Below, one piece after another: positions 1 through 8,414 of a DNA stretch of 64,000 bases. A model generated the notes under the pieces. It had not been told where the DNA came from. It saw only the letters and a list, made by a program, of their open reading frames with translations, and ran no database searches. Every line of letters starts with the position of its first letter. Position 1 is the first letter of the stretch. Location of the stretch: contig NZ_QHKS01000013.1 in assembly GCF_003353175.1 (NCBI RefSeq), forward strand, positions 1 to 64,000, in the 5' to 3' direction. The position numbers were made by a program, and so were the translations under genes. Source of the stretch: Paraburkholderia lacunae (GTDB taxonomy: Bacteria > Pseudomonadota > Gammaproteobacteria > Burkholderiales > Burkholderiaceae).

Positions 1-208
1 TGCGTTTACGGCGATAAAACCCGGCGTCGCCGTTGACATCCAGCTGGCCAGACAAACTGCACGGCGCGGAAAACGGCAACACAGCAAGGCCGTCCATCGC
101 CGTACGCCTGCTGCCTACCGCCCGTGCGGCAGCCTCCCCGGGTCCCTCCGCCGCAGCAGCCCGATCCGGCTTGCCCCATGCGCAGCCGCAGCGCCAGAAA
201 CAGCAGAG

Positions 209-673
209 TCAGGCCCGTTTCCGCACCGGCATCTGATACGACATACCCGCGGTAAACCGGTCGAGCCGTTCACTGGCATCGGTGATTGCCCAAAGTGGTG
301 CCCTGTGCAGTTGCCGATCATAATTCGTTGCAATTGCGGCGAACAACTCGAATGCTGCGCTATCCAGCCGCCACTCGCCGGTCTCCCTGCCGATATCGAA
401 AACCATCGACACAGCACGCTCGGCTGCGCTGAGCTGATCGCCGGTCGCAGAGCCGAAGCCGGATTCAGCCAGAAAGCCGGTTAGCAGCATGACCTGTGTG
501 AGCGTTTGCGCATCGGTCACACCGCCGACGCCGCGCCGCAACGCGTCGAGCGCCAGATGGACGCGCAGCGCGAGCTCATCGGCGGTCTGCCGGGCGATCG
601 GCAACAGCATCGCCTTGGCATGCCGCGCACGCGCAGCGCCGGTGTGACGGGAAAACGGAATAGCTTGTGCCAT
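209..673 (-). CDS. Conserved hypothetical protein (154 aa), Fis-annotated Burkholderia type
   Basis: A 154-residue, Ala/Leu-rich, probably all-helical protein with no signal peptide or membrane segment. I chose the ATG at 673 (N-terminus MAQAIPFSRH); an upstream in-frame extension to 868 adds low-complexity residues without an obvious ribosome binding site. Similar short proteins in Burkholderia genomes are, from memory, often labelled Fis-family regulator, but I cannot see a clear helix-turn-helix here and do not assign a function. It lies alone, divergent from the downstream tRNA-Val gene. Moderate confidence that it is a gene, low confidence about its role. Confidence 0.6.
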   Translation of the reverse strand: MAQAIPFSRHTGAARARHAKAMLLPIARQTADELALRVHLALDALRRGVGGVTDAQTLTQVMLLTGFLAESGFGSATGDQLSAAERAVSMVFDIGRETGEWRLDSAAFELFAAIATNYDRQLHRAPLWAITDASERLDRFTAGMSYQMPVRKRA

Positions 674-897
674 GAAGGTCCAATGTTTGTGCCTTTGCAG
701 ATGCAATAACGGCGCGCGCGGTAAAAGGTTGAGCCCTCCGACGAGCATTGTCCCGCTATGGGCTGAATCTCCTGGCGATCGGGGCCTGCGCATGATCTTC
801 CATTGCGCGATACCGTGAACCGCGATGGCCGCAAGACAAGCTCGGTTGAATGGCGCACCAACGCACACGCGGACCAGCTCGCGAGTAGAAGAGGGGC

Positions 898-926
898 TTG
901 TGCTGCGCGTGGGGAGTCTCTATAAT
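898..926 (+). promoter_or_regulatory. Sigma-70 promoter of tRNA-Val
   Basis: A perfect -10 box TATAAT at 921-926 is preceded by TTGTGC at 898-903 with 17 bp spacing. The tRNA starts 12 bases after the -10 box. Confidence 0.75.
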
Positions 927-938
927 TCGCGCCTCTAA

Positions 939-1015
939 AGGCTCGTAGCTCAGTTGGTTAGAGCACCACCTTGACATGGTGGGGGTCGTTGGTTCGAATC
1001 CAATCGAGCCTACCA
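939..1015 (+). tRNA. tRNA-Val (anticodon GAC)
   Basis: Complete cloverleaf. The acceptor stem AGGCTCG (939-945) pairs with CGAGCCT, the D-arm follows with GCTC, the anticodon loop carries GAC after TT, the T-loop is TTCGAAT with a GTTGG stem, and the CCA end is encoded (1013-1015). The anticodon GAC reads valine GUC/GUU codons. Confidence 0.95.
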
Positions 1016-1028
1016 ACGCATAGGTGAG

Positions 1029-1058
1029 GTAGACGAAAGCGGCTCAGCTTTCGTCTAC
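1029..1058 (+). terminator. Terminator of the tRNA-Val transcript
   Basis: Perfect 12-bp inverted repeat (1029-1040 with 1047-1058) and a 6-nt loop, starting 13 bases after the tRNA end. Only a weak T-rich stretch follows. Confidence 0.7.
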
Positions 1059-1217
1059 GCCTTGTTCTCACATCACATCGCATCGCATCTCATCGGCACA
1101 CGTCTTCATCGCGCGGCCCTCTTGTCTCTGGTTTCCTCCTTGTCGCCATTTCGTCTGTGCATGCGTTGCTTGCATGAGCACGGTGGTCGCGCGCTCGAAC
1201 ATTGACACGCTGTTCGT

Positions 1218-2111
1218 TTAAGCGGTCTGCTGACCGATTTCGTGATTGGCGAGTATTTCGAGCGCACGCACCATCGCGGAGTGGTCCCACGCTTTACCGC
1301 CGTGTGCGACACATGCATTGAAGAGCGCCTGACAGGTGGCAGTATTGGGCAAGGACACGCCGAGCGTTTGCGCCGTGGAGAGCGCGAGATTCAGATCCTT
1401 CTGGTGGAGCTCGATCCGGAAGCCAGGATCGAAGGTGCGTTTCGTCATCCGTTCGCCGTGCACTTCGAGAATACGCGAGGACGCAAAACCGCCCATCAGC
1501 GCTTCACGCACGCGCGCGGGATCGACGCCGGCCTTCGAGGCGAGCAGCAGCGCTTCGCCGACTGCCTCGATCGTCGCCGCGACAATGACCTGGTTGGCCA
1601 CTTTGCATACCTGTCCGGCGCCGACATCGCCAATCAGCGTGACGTTCTTGCCCATCATGTCGAACAGCGGCTTGACGCTGTCGAAGGCCGCCGTCGTGCC
1701 GCCGACCATGATGGTCAACGAACCGGCTTTGGCGCCGACCTCGCCGCCTGACACCGGCGCGTCCAGATACTCCGCGCCGCGTTCGCGCACACGGGCGGCG
1801 AAGGCGCGGGTGGCCATCGGCGAAATCGAACTCATGTCGACGACGATTTGCCCGGCGCGCAACGCGCCGACGAGTCCCTGTTCGCCGAACAGGACACGTT
1901 CGACGTCGGGCGTGTCCGGCACCATCATGAAGATCACGTCGGCCTGCTGCGCAATCGCAGCCGGACTATCGCATGCGATTGCGCCTGCCTGCTTGAGATC
2001 GTCAGGTACGCCGCTGCGCGTAAACGCGGCGAGGCTGACGCCGTTCTTGAGAAGGTTGGCGGCCATGGGTTTGCCCATGATGCCGAGCCCGATAAAGCCT
2101 GTTTTTTGCAT
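1218..2111 (-). CDS. garR: 2-hydroxy-3-oxopropionate (tartronate semialdehyde) reductase
   Basis: Cytosolic NAD(P)H-dependent reductase that turns tartronate semialdehyde into D-glycerate, the last step of the GarL branch of aldarate breakdown. The 297 residues match the usual length of the beta-hydroxyacid dehydrogenase family. The nucleotide-binding GxGxMG signature is near residues 8-13 (IGLGIMG), the substrate motif DAPVSGG is at 117-123, and the catalytic lysine is K170 in GQVCKVANQ. The start at 2111 has GGAGAA about 7 bases upstream. It lies 45 bases downstream of garL on the same strand, so the two are probably one transcript from the divergent 2943-3169 promoter region, which contains two regulon operators. 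GlxR-type isozymes are the alternative name; the reaction would be the same. Confidence 0.9.
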   Translation of the reverse strand: MQKTGFIGLGIMGKPMAANLLKNGVSLAAFTRSGVPDDLKQAGAIACDSPAAIAQQADVIFMMVPDTPDVERVLFGEQGLVGALRAGQIVVDMSSISPMATRAFAARVRERGAEYLDAPVSGGEVGAKAGSLTIMVGGTTAAFDSVKPLFDMMGKNVTLIGDVGAGQVCKVANQVIVAATIEAVGEALLLASKAGVDPARVREALMGGFASSRILEVHGERMTKRTFDPGFRIELHQKDLNLALSTAQTLGVSLPNTATCQALFNACVAHGGKAWDHSAMVRALEILANHEIGQQTA

Positions 2112-2156
2112 GATGTTCTCCGGAGATGTCAGCGCGGCCGTGGTGGCCGCGCCAGT

Positions 2157-2942
2157 TCATGTCTGCATGAAGTGTTTCTGAACCGTCTGCGCCGCGCCTT
2201 TGAGCAACCCCATGTCAGCGCAGACCGCGACCACGCGGCAACCCATCGAGAGATAGCGCTCCGCGTCCGCCTGAACGGGGGCGAGGATGCCGCTTGCCTT
2301 GCCGGCCGCTTGTGCACGGTCGAAGACGCGCACGATCGCCTCTTGCACTTCGGGATGGTTCGGGTTGCCGATGTGTCCGTGAGCGGCGGCGAGATCGGAA
2401 GGTCCGACGAAAACGGCATCAACTCCGTCGACGGCGACGATCTCGTCAATCGCCTCGACTGCCTTGCGACTTTCAATCTGGGCAATGACGCAGACGTTGT
2501 CGTTGGCGATATCGAAGTAGTTCGGCACGCTCGCGTAGCGATTGCCCCGTTGGCTCACCGAGACGCCGCGAATGCCCTGCGGTGGATAGCGAGTCGCCGA
2601 GACCGCGCGGGCCGCGTCCTCGGCGCTGTCGACAAACGGCACGAGGAAGTTCGAGAAACCGGCGTCGAGCAGCCGTTTAATGAAGACGCTGTCATTCGCC
2701 GGCGGCCGGACGACCGGTGCGCTTGGACTGTCCTTGAGCGCCATCAACTGCGGGATCAGTGTCAGGACATCGTTCGGCGCATGCTCTGCATCCAGCAGCA
2801 GCCAGTCGAAGCCGATGATGCCGAGCAGTTCAGTGGCGATCGGACTCGCTAGTGAAGCCCAGCAGCCGATCAGGGTTTTGCCGCCGCAAACGGCGCGGCG
2901 AAACGTGTTGGGAAGGGGCTGATACGGCGTTGCGACTGTCAT
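2157..2942 (-). CDS. garL: 5-keto-4-deoxy-D-glucarate aldolase (HpcH/HpaI family)
   Basis: Class II, metal-dependent aldolase that splits 5-keto-4-deoxyglucarate into pyruvate and tartronate semialdehyde; the latter is the substrate of the next gene, garR. Translation from the ATG at 2942 gives 261 residues, close to the family norm; GAGGAA lies about 7 bases upstream, so I prefer it to the TTG at 2957. Visible signatures are the WLLLDAEHAP segment with the catalytic histidine near residue 54, the VRPP motif, and the FVGPSDLA segment of the HpcH/HpaI fold. Together with KdgD it competes for the same intermediate, giving two exits from the pathway. A 4-hydroxy-2-oxovalerate-type aldolase is possible by family, but the neighbours favour garL. 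Confidence 0.88.
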   Translation of the reverse strand: MTVATPYQPLPNTFRRAVCGGKTLIGCWASLASPIATELLGIIGFDWLLLDAEHAPNDVLTLIPQLMALKDSPSAPVVRPPANDSVFIKRLLDAGFSNFLVPFVDSAEDAARAVSATRYPPQGIRGVSVSQRGNRYASVPNYFDIANDNVCVIAQIESRKAVEAIDEIVAVDGVDAVFVGPSDLAAAHGHIGNPNHPEVQEAIVRVFDRAQAAGKASGILAPVQADAERYLSMGCRVVAVCADMGLLKGAAQTVQKHFMQT

Positions 2943-3003
2943 GGCTGTGTTCCTCAAACTGCGATTGAAGGGGACAAGCTCAAATGTCTGCTGGATTGAT
3001 GTG

Positions 3004-3021
3004 TTATAGGTCGTCGTACAT
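3004..3021. promoter_or_regulatory. Predicted GntR operator (garL side)
   Basis: Imperfect palindrome TTATAGG-TCGT-CGTACAT, matching TTRTACG-N4-CGTAYAA. It lies 62 bases upstream of the garL start in the divergent garL/dehydrogenase region. Confidence 0.6.
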
Positions 3022-3124
3022 CTATGGCAAGATTAGCACCGCGCACGATTGACACGACAGGCGCGTAAACCCGCATCGACCACTTGAAGCCTGCAAGGGC
3101 GGCTTGCAGCGTACGTTAATTATG

Positions 3125-3142
3125 TTGTAGGATGACCGATAT
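3125..3142. promoter_or_regulatory. Predicted GntR operator (dehydrogenase side)
   Basis: TTGTAGG-ATGA-CCGATAT, with the GTTGTAGGATGAC core identical to the garD site at 8354. It lies 27 bases before the 3170 start codon, so a bound repressor would overlap the promoter or start region. Confidence 0.6.
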
Positions 3143-3169
3143 CAATCGCAGTCAATCCAAGGAAGCGAA

Positions 3170-4753
3170 ATGTCTATTACCGGCGAAATGCTGATTGGCC
3201 GCAAGGCAGTGCGCGGCGAAGAAAAACCTTTGCGTGCGTTCGATCCCACCACCGGCGCCGATATCGCCGAGCCGGTCTTCGGCTCGGGCACGGTTGCGGA
3301 CGTCGATCTCGCCTGCGCACTCGCGCAGAAAGCGTTCGACCCCTACCGGCAACTGCCGCTCACGGTGCGAGCCGAATTTCTCGAGCGCATCGCCGACGGC
3401 ATCACGGCACTCGATGACGCATTGATCCAGCGCGCGCACGAAGAGTCCGGCTTGCCGAAGGCGCGCCTCGAAGGCGAACGTGGTCGTACCACAGGGCAGC
3501 TCAAGTTGTTTGCGCAAGTCGTGCGGGCGGGTCAATGGCTCGCCGCAACGCTCGATTCGCCGTTGCCGGAGCGCAAGCCCTTGCCGCGCTCGGACCTGCG
3601 CATGCAAAAGATTCCGCTGGGGCCGGTCGCCGTGTTCGGGGCCAGCAATTTCCCGCTCGCGTTTTCGGTGGCAGGTGGCGATACGGCCGCGGCGCTCGCT
3701 GCCGGCTGCCCGGTGGTGGTGAAGGCGCATCGGGCCCACCTCGGCACGTCGGAGATGGTCGGCCGCGTCATTCAGCGTGTCGCGCAGGAAATGGACTTGC
3801 CGGAGGGCGTCTTCTCGATGATCGTCGGCGCAGGCAATTCGGTCGGCGAAGCGCTGGTCGCGCATCCCGCGATCAAGGCGGTGGGCTTCACGGGTTCGCG
3901 CGTCGGCGGGACTTCGTTGATGCGCGTCGCAGCCGCGCGTGCCGAGCCGATTCCCGTCTACGCCGAAATGAGCAGCATCAACCCGGTCTTCCTGTTGCCG
4001 AACGCGCTTGCTTCGCGCGGCGAGAGCATGGCGCGTGGTTTCGTCGATTCGCTCGTGCTTGGCGCAGGGCAGTTCTGTACCAACCCGGGCCTCGCGATTG
4101 CCGTCGACAGCGATGCGCTCAAAGGCTTCGTTGCGGCGGCATCCGGCGCACTGAATTCCAGGCCCGCCCAGACCATGCTCACCTCCGGGATTCATGCTGC
4201 TTATGAGGAAGGCGAAGGCAAACTGGCGGCCATGAGAGGCGTGGAGACAGTGGCACGCGGTGTCGATGCCGCTGGTCCGACGCAGGCGCGCGCCGCATTG
4301 TTCGTGACCGACGCTCAAACATTCCTTGCGACGCCTGAACTGCAAGATGAGGTTTTCGGTCCCGCGTCGACCATCGTGCGCTGCAAGGACGAGCAGCAAA
4401 TGCTGGCGGTGGCCGAGCACTTTGCCGGCCAGCTTACCGCCACGGTGCAGATGGACAGCGGCGATCTGTCGGCGGCCAGAAAGCTGGTGCCGATCCTCGA
4501 GCGCAAGGCCGGGCGGATTCTGGTCAACGGTTTCCCGACGGGTGTCGAGGTTTCGCACGCGATGGTGCATGGCGGTCCGTTCCCGGCCACATCCGATAGC
4601 CGTGCCACGTCGGTCGGTACGACCTCTATCGAACGTTTCCTGCGCCCGGTGTGCTATCAGGATTTCCCGGCCGACCTGTTGTCCGAAGCGTTGGCCGACA
4701 GCAATCCGCTGGACTTGTGGCGTCGCCGAGATGGCGAGATGACGCGTAGCTAG
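3170..4753 (+). CDS. 2,5-dioxovalerate (2-oxoglutarate semialdehyde) dehydrogenase
   Basis: Aldehyde dehydrogenase that oxidises 2,5-dioxopentanoate, the KdgD product, to 2-oxoglutarate and so feeds the TCA cycle. The 527 residues fit this subfamily. The cofactor-binding FGASNFPLAFS segment is at about 156-166, with N160 as oxyanion residue, the GFTGS turn at 239-243, the catalytic general base E266 in YAEMSSINP, and the nucleophile C303 in GQFCTNPG. The start is ATG 3170 with AAGGAAG 5-10 bases before it. It is transcribed alone, divergent from garL, and ends at a bidirectional hairpin facing the GntR gene. A regulon operator sits immediately before the start. Confidence 0.92.
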   Translation: MSITGEMLIGRKAVRGEEKPLRAFDPTTGADIAEPVFGSGTVADVDLACALAQKAFDPYRQLPLTVRAEFLERIADGITALDDALIQRAHEESGLPKARLEGERGRTTGQLKLFAQVVRAGQWLAATLDSPLPERKPLPRSDLRMQKIPLGPVAVFGASNFPLAFSVAGGDTAAALAAGCPVVVKAHRAHLGTSEMVGRVIQRVAQEMDLPEGVFSMIVGAGNSVGEALVAHPAIKAVGFTGSRVGGTSLMRVAAARAEPIPVYAEMSSINPVFLLPNALASRGESMARGFVDSLVLGAGQFCTNPGLAIAVDSDALKGFVAAASGALNSRPAQTMLTSGIHAAYEEGEGKLAAMRGVETVARGVDAAGPTQARAALFVTDAQTFLATPELQDEVFGPASTIVRCKDEQQMLAVAEHFAGQLTATVQMDSGDLSAARKLVPILERKAGRILVNGFPTGVEVSHAMVHGGPFPATSDSRATSVGTTSIERFLRPVCYQDFPADLLSEALADSNPLDLWRRRDGEMTRS

Positions 4754-4800
4754 GCACGCAGCCAAGCACGCAACCACACGTACGACGACGCGAGTGGAAT

Positions 4801-4830
4801 AAAAAATGGCCGGGGATTCCCGGCCATTCC
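4801..4830. terminator. Bidirectional terminator
   Basis: A 10-bp perfect stem (4805-4814 with 4819-4828, loop GATT) flanked by A6 at 4801-4806 (a T-run for the minus strand) and a CT-rich tract on the plus strand. It separates the convergent dehydrogenase and GntR genes. Confidence 0.85.
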
Positions 4831-4855
4831 TTCTTGCGCAGCGGCGGATTTCGAA

Positions 4856-5599
4856 TCAGCTGCTCGTTTCGGCCGCTTCGTTGGCGCGCCTGAGCCGCTC
4901 GCGGCTATTGGACAGATGCATGCGCATCGCCGCCCGCGCGCCTTCCGCATCGCGCCGCGTGATCGCCTCGAGGATGCTTTCGTGTTCGAGGTTCACGAGC
5001 GACAGGTAAGCGTCCGGCTCCGCATGCGCGATTCCCGCCGAATCGAGCCGCTTGCGCGGAATGAGCGCACTGCCCATCTGCGTGAGGATGTCGACGAAAT
5101 ACCGGTTGCCGGTTGCGCGCGCCACGGAGATATGAAACTGGAGGTCTGCATCGACGCTGTCGCGCCCATTGCGGCGGGTTGCTTCGATCGCGTCGAGCGC
5201 GGTGCGCATGCGCGCGAGGTCGTCCGGTTTGGCCCGTTGCGCCGCCAGCCCCGCGCACTCCGTTTCGAGGCTGATGCGCAGCTCGAGTATCGACAACACG
5301 TCGCGCAAGGTGGTGGCGGGCACCATGTCGATACCCAGTTTTTCGCGCGGCTGTTCCAGCACGAAGCTGCCGATACCGTGCCGCGTCTCGATGATCTTGC
5401 CCGCCTGTAAGCGTGAAATAGCCTCGCGGATGACGGTGCGGCTCACGCTCAGCGTGACCATCAACTGCGATTCGGTGGGCAGTTTATCGCCGGGCTTCAA
5501 GGCGTTGGATGCGATCTGCTCGGTGACGTAGTTGACGACAAACTCGGCGAGATTGCGAGCGCGTCGTGGCGGTGTTGCTGAAGCCAGTTGTGAAGCCAT
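4856..5599 (-). CDS. GntR/FadR-family regulator of the aldarate locus
   Basis: A 247-residue transcription factor with an N-terminal winged helix-turn-helix (about residues 15-85, including the LPTESQLM and SRTVIREAISRLQ segments typical of GntR) and a C-terminal all-helical FCD ligand domain (about 100-235) with the usual metal-binding Asp/His pattern. I chose ATG 5599 because GAGGGG precedes it; a TTG at 5620 is possible. It sits between the dehydrogenase and the transporter genes and an operator-like site (5656-5673) lies about 57 bases upstream, which suggests autoregulation. The shared palindrome in the locus is the natural candidate for its target. GguR-type hexarate regulators are the closest functional analogue I can name; inducer unknown. 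Confidence 0.88.
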   Translation of the reverse strand: MASQLASATPPRRARNLAEFVVNYVTEQIASNALKPGDKLPTESQLMVTLSVSRTVIREAISRLQAGKIIETRHGIGSFVLEQPREKLGIDMVPATTLRDVLSILELRISLETECAGLAAQRAKPDDLARMRTALDAIEATRRNGRDSVDADLQFHISVARATGNRYFVDILTQMGSALIPRKRLDSAGIAHAEPDAYLSLVNLEHESILEAITRRDAEGARAAMRMHLSNSRERLRRANEAAETSS

Positions 5600-5655
5600 C
5601 GAAAACGCCCCTCGAATCAAATAGTTGCAGATACTTCCTGCGTTTCATTATAGCG

Positions 5656-5673
5656 TTGTCTGATGACTGATTA
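5656..5673. promoter_or_regulatory. Possible autoregulatory GntR operator
   Basis: TTGTCTG-ATGA-CTGATTA, sharing the GTTGT...GATGAC core with the other sites but with a poor right half. It lies upstream of the GntR start at 5599. Confidence 0.4.
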
Positions 5674-5697
5674 TACAAGCAGCGCGCGATCATTTCC

Positions 5698-5731
5698 GGA
5701 GCCGGCGCATCGCAAGGCATGCGCCGGCTCC
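5698..5731 (-). terminator. Hairpin after the MFS gene
   Basis: A 13-bp perfect stem (5698-5710 with 5719-5731, loop 8 nt) starting 4 bases past the MFS stop codon. No T-run follows on the minus strand, so it may be a 3' end stabiliser rather than an efficient terminator. Confidence 0.6.
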
Positions 5732-5734
5732 GTG

Positions 5735-7084
5735 CTACCGCCGGCGCAGTTCGACCCGTTTGATGTCTTTGACGATCACGAGGTAGCTGAACACGGTGAG
5801 CAGCGCGTTCAGACCCACGAACACTAGCGCTCCATTGAACGAGCCGGTCTTCGCGACGAGATAGCCGATCACGATGGGCGTGACGATGCCGGCCACGTTG
5901 CCGAACATGTTGAAGATCGCGCCCGACAGGCCGAGGGCCTCTTTAGGCGACGTATCGGCGACGACCGCCCAACCGAGCGCCCCCAGGCCTTTGCCGAAGA
6001 ATGCCAGCGACATGAGCGCGACGACGAGCCAGTCGGCGGTGACATAGTTGCAGCCGATGATGCACGCCGACAGCAGCATGCCGCCGACAATCGGCGTCTT
6101 GCGCGCGATCGTGAGCGAATGGCCGCGCCGGATCAGCGAATCGGACAGGATGCCGCCGAGTACGCCGCCGGAGAATCCGCAAATGGCGGGCAGCGACGCC
6201 ACCAGGCCCGCCTGCAGAATCGTCATGCCGCGAGCTTGCACGAGGTAGATCGGAAACCAGGTCAGGAAGAAATAGGTCAGCACGTTGATGCAGTACTGGG
6301 CGAGATAGACGCCGAGCAGCATGCGATTGGTCAGCAGCTGACGCACGAGAAACCAGCCCCCGGCACGGGAAACATCGGCGGGTCGGACTTTCTGGTGCCC
6401 GCTGAGCACGCCGCCGCCTTGTTCGATGTAGTCCAGTTCGGCGCGCGAAACGCTCGGGTGGTCGGCGGGATTCTTCATCACTTTCAGCCAGGTGACGGCA
6501 AGTAATAGGCCGGCCACGCCCATCACGACGTACACCGCGTGCCAGCCGAACGCGTGCGTGAGCCAGGCCATCAGCGGCGTGAAGACGACCGCTGCGAAGT
6601 ATTGGGCCGAATTGAAAATGGCCGATGCCGTTCCGCGTTCGGTCGTCGGGAACCAGCTGGCGACGACCTTGGCATTGGCCGGAAAAGCCGGCGATTCGGC
6701 CGCGCCCATGGCGAAGCGCAGCACGAACAGCGCCGTGACGGCGGCTGCGGCGCTGCCCAGCAAACCGATCGAGCTTTGCAGCAGCGTGAACAGCGACCAC
6801 AAGAAAATGCTCGCGGCGTAGAGGCGCCGCGCGCCGAACCGGTCGAGCAGCAAACCGGCCGGCAGCTGCGACAGAACGTACGCCCAGCTGAACGCGGAGA
6901 AGATGTAGCCCATCCTGATCGCGTCGAAGCCGAACTCGGCGCGCATCGCGGAGCCGGTCACGGAGAGCGTCGCGCGGTCCGCGTAATTGACGGTCGTGAT
7001 GAGAAAGACCAGCAGCAGAATCGTGTAGCGGACTCTTGTGCGTTTCGCGGCGTCGGCGGGACTCGCCGTGCGGCTCATTTCCAT
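5735..7084 (-). CDS. MFS transporter, aldarate (galactarate/glucarate) type
   Basis: Twelve-helix inner-membrane carrier of the anion:cation symporter family, to which GarP/GudP-type sugar-acid:H+ symporters belong. Typical marks are the N-terminal TTVNYADRATLSV segment with the conserved NYxDR, the LLDRFGARR loop between helices 2 and 3, and the family-length 449 residues. I chose ATG 7084 because AGGAG lies 6 bases upstream; ATGs at 7090 and 7078 and a longer extension to 7165 also exist. It lies between kdgD and the GntR regulator on the same strand, but a strong terminator (7208-7240) separates it from kdgD, so it needs its own promoter in the remaining 120 bases or read-through. Substrate is inferred from context. 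Confidence 0.87.
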   Translation of the reverse strand: MEMSRTASPADAAKRTRVRYTILLLVFLITTVNYADRATLSVTGSAMRAEFGFDAIRMGYIFSAFSWAYVLSQLPAGLLLDRFGARRLYAASIFLWSLFTLLQSSIGLLGSAAAAVTALFVLRFAMGAAESPAFPANAKVVASWFPTTERGTASAIFNSAQYFAAVVFTPLMAWLTHAFGWHAVYVVMGVAGLLLAVTWLKVMKNPADHPSVSRAELDYIEQGGGVLSGHQKVRPADVSRAGGWFLVRQLLTNRMLLGVYLAQYCINVLTYFFLTWFPIYLVQARGMTILQAGLVASLPAICGFSGGVLGGILSDSLIRRGHSLTIARKTPIVGGMLLSACIIGCNYVTADWLVVALMSLAFFGKGLGALGWAVVADTSPKEALGLSGAIFNMFGNVAGIVTPIVIGYLVAKTGSFNGALVFVGLNALLTVFSYLVIVKDIKRVELRRR

Positions 7085-7207
7085 GACCATCTCCTGAATT
7101 TTATGCAAGGGAGCAGGCTCCCAGGCCTTGTGGTGCAACCAGCGGCGATGATCCTCGCCGGTCAACCGGAGCTTTACCGGCAGTGCCGCGCGGCGCTCCG
7201 GGGCTGT

Positions 7208-7240
7208 AAAAAACGCCCGGCGACGTTGCCGTCCCGGGCG
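7208..7240 (-). terminator. Rho-independent terminator after kdgD
   Basis: On the minus strand a CGCCCGG...CCGGGCG stem (7214-7220 with 7234-7240) is followed directly by T6 (A6 at 7208-7213), which is a classical intrinsic terminator. Confidence 0.88.
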
Positions 7241-7295
7241 CTATGTGCGGCGGCGCCGCGATGTGCGCGGGCAGGCTCGCACGGCCGCCGGACGC

Positions 7296-8213
7296 TTACT
7301 GCGGTCCGAGTTTTTTGATGAGGACGTCGAGTTGCGCGACTTCTTCGTCGGTCAGATCGGTCAGCGGGGCGCGTACGGGGCCCGCGCTGTGACCCACCAG
7401 CTTCGCGCCGGCCTTCACGATGCTGACCGCGTAGCCTGCGCGGCGATTGCGAATGGCGAGATACGGCAGGAAGAACTCGTCGATCAGCTTGCCCACCGTG
7501 GCGTGATCGTCCGAGGCGATCGCGCGGTAGAAGGCCATTGCCGTCTTAGGGATGAAGTTGAACACCGCCGACGAATACACCGGTACGCCCAGCGCCTTGT
7601 AGGCCGCCGCATAGACTTCGGCGGTCGGCAGACCGCCGAGGTACGAAAAGCGGTCGCCGAGACGGCGGCGGATCGACACCATGTTCTCGATCTCGCCCAC
7701 GCCGTCCTTGAAGCCGATCAGGTTGGGGCAGCGCTCGGCCAGGCCCTCGAGCATGTCGGCGTTGAGCTTGGAATTCGCGCGGTTGTAGATGATCACGCCC
7801 ATGTCCGGCACCGACTTGCACACTTCTTCAGCATGCGCGGCAATGCCTTCCTGGCAGGCTTCGGTCAGGTAGTGCGGCATCAGCAGAATGCCGTTCGCAC
7901 CGTGGCGCTGCGCCTCCTGCGCGTACTCGATCGCCACGCGTGTCGGGCCGCCCGCACCGGCGAGGATTGGCACCTTGCCCTTGCAGACTTCCGTCGCCGT
8001 GCGCACGACGTTCGAATAATCGTTGTGCGTCAGCGAAAAGAATTCGCCGGTGCCGCCCGCGACGAACAGCGCCGAAGCGCCGTACGGGGCGAGCCATTCG
8101 AGGCGCTCGGCGTAAGTGTCGGCGCGAAAATCGCCTTGTTCGTCGAAGTCGGTCACGGGGAAGGACAGGAGGCCTTCCGAAACGATCTGCTTCAGTTCCT
8201 GCGGTGTTGTCAT
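7296..8213 (-). CDS. kdgD: 5-dehydro-4-deoxyglucarate dehydratase
   Basis: Decarboxylating dehydratase of the N-acetylneuraminate lyase superfamily that converts 5-keto-4-deoxyglucarate to 2,5-dioxopentanoate plus CO2. The 305 residues fit the family. GGTGEFFSL (53-61) carries the carboxylate-binding motif, Y143 in IIYNRANS is the catalytic tyrosine, and K169 in LIGFKDGVG is the Schiff-base lysine. The gene is divergent from garD; two regulon operators lie in the 201-base gap between their starts, so substrate-producing and substrate-consuming enzymes are controlled together. It ends at a clear terminator. Confidence 0.93.
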   Translation of the reverse strand: MTTPQELKQIVSEGLLSFPVTDFDEQGDFRADTYAERLEWLAPYGASALFVAGGTGEFFSLTHNDYSNVVRTATEVCKGKVPILAGAGGPTRVAIEYAQEAQRHGANGILLMPHYLTEACQEGIAAHAEEVCKSVPDMGVIIYNRANSKLNADMLEGLAERCPNLIGFKDGVGEIENMVSIRRRLGDRFSYLGGLPTAEVYAAAYKALGVPVYSSAVFNFIPKTAMAFYRAIASDDHATVGKLIDEFFLPYLAIRNRRAGYAVSIVKAGAKLVGHSAGPVRAPLTDLTDEEVAQLDVLIKKLGPQ

Positions 8214-8252
8214 GATTGAGTATCCAGGGCGTTGTTCAGGTACGGATAATTC

Positions 8253-8270
8253 TTATACGTCATCGTACAA
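8253..8270. promoter_or_regulatory. Predicted GntR operator (kdgD side)
   Basis: Best match in the window: TTATACG-TCAT-CGTACAA, near-perfect palindrome (6 of 7 half-site positions symmetrical). Lies 40 bases upstream of the kdgD start. Confidence 0.72.
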
Positions 8271-8354
8271 CAACGAATCAACGACTTCAACCGCGTTATC
8301 GCGGCATAATGGCGGGCATAGGGTAAATACGGAACATCCAGGCAATGCGCGGTG

Positions 8355-8372
8355 TTGTAGGATGACGTATGA
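8355..8372. promoter_or_regulatory. Predicted GntR operator (garD side)
   Basis: TTGTAGG-ATGA-CGTATGA, 42 bases upstream of the garD start and the mirror arrangement of the kdgD-side site. Confidence 0.7.
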
Positions 8373-8414
8373 ATTGATGATGGAGTAGCGGGCGCACAGG
8401 CGCCACAAGGACCG

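Noticed and set aside
939..1060. tRNA-Val as an integration site of a genomic island
   Set aside because: No integrase, no repeated tRNA 3' end and no foreign-looking genes directly downstream.
3152..4777. 541-residue minus-strand frame over the dehydrogenase gene
   Set aside because: Arg/His-rich translation typical of the reverse of a high-GC gene; the plus strand has clear aldehyde dehydrogenase motifs.
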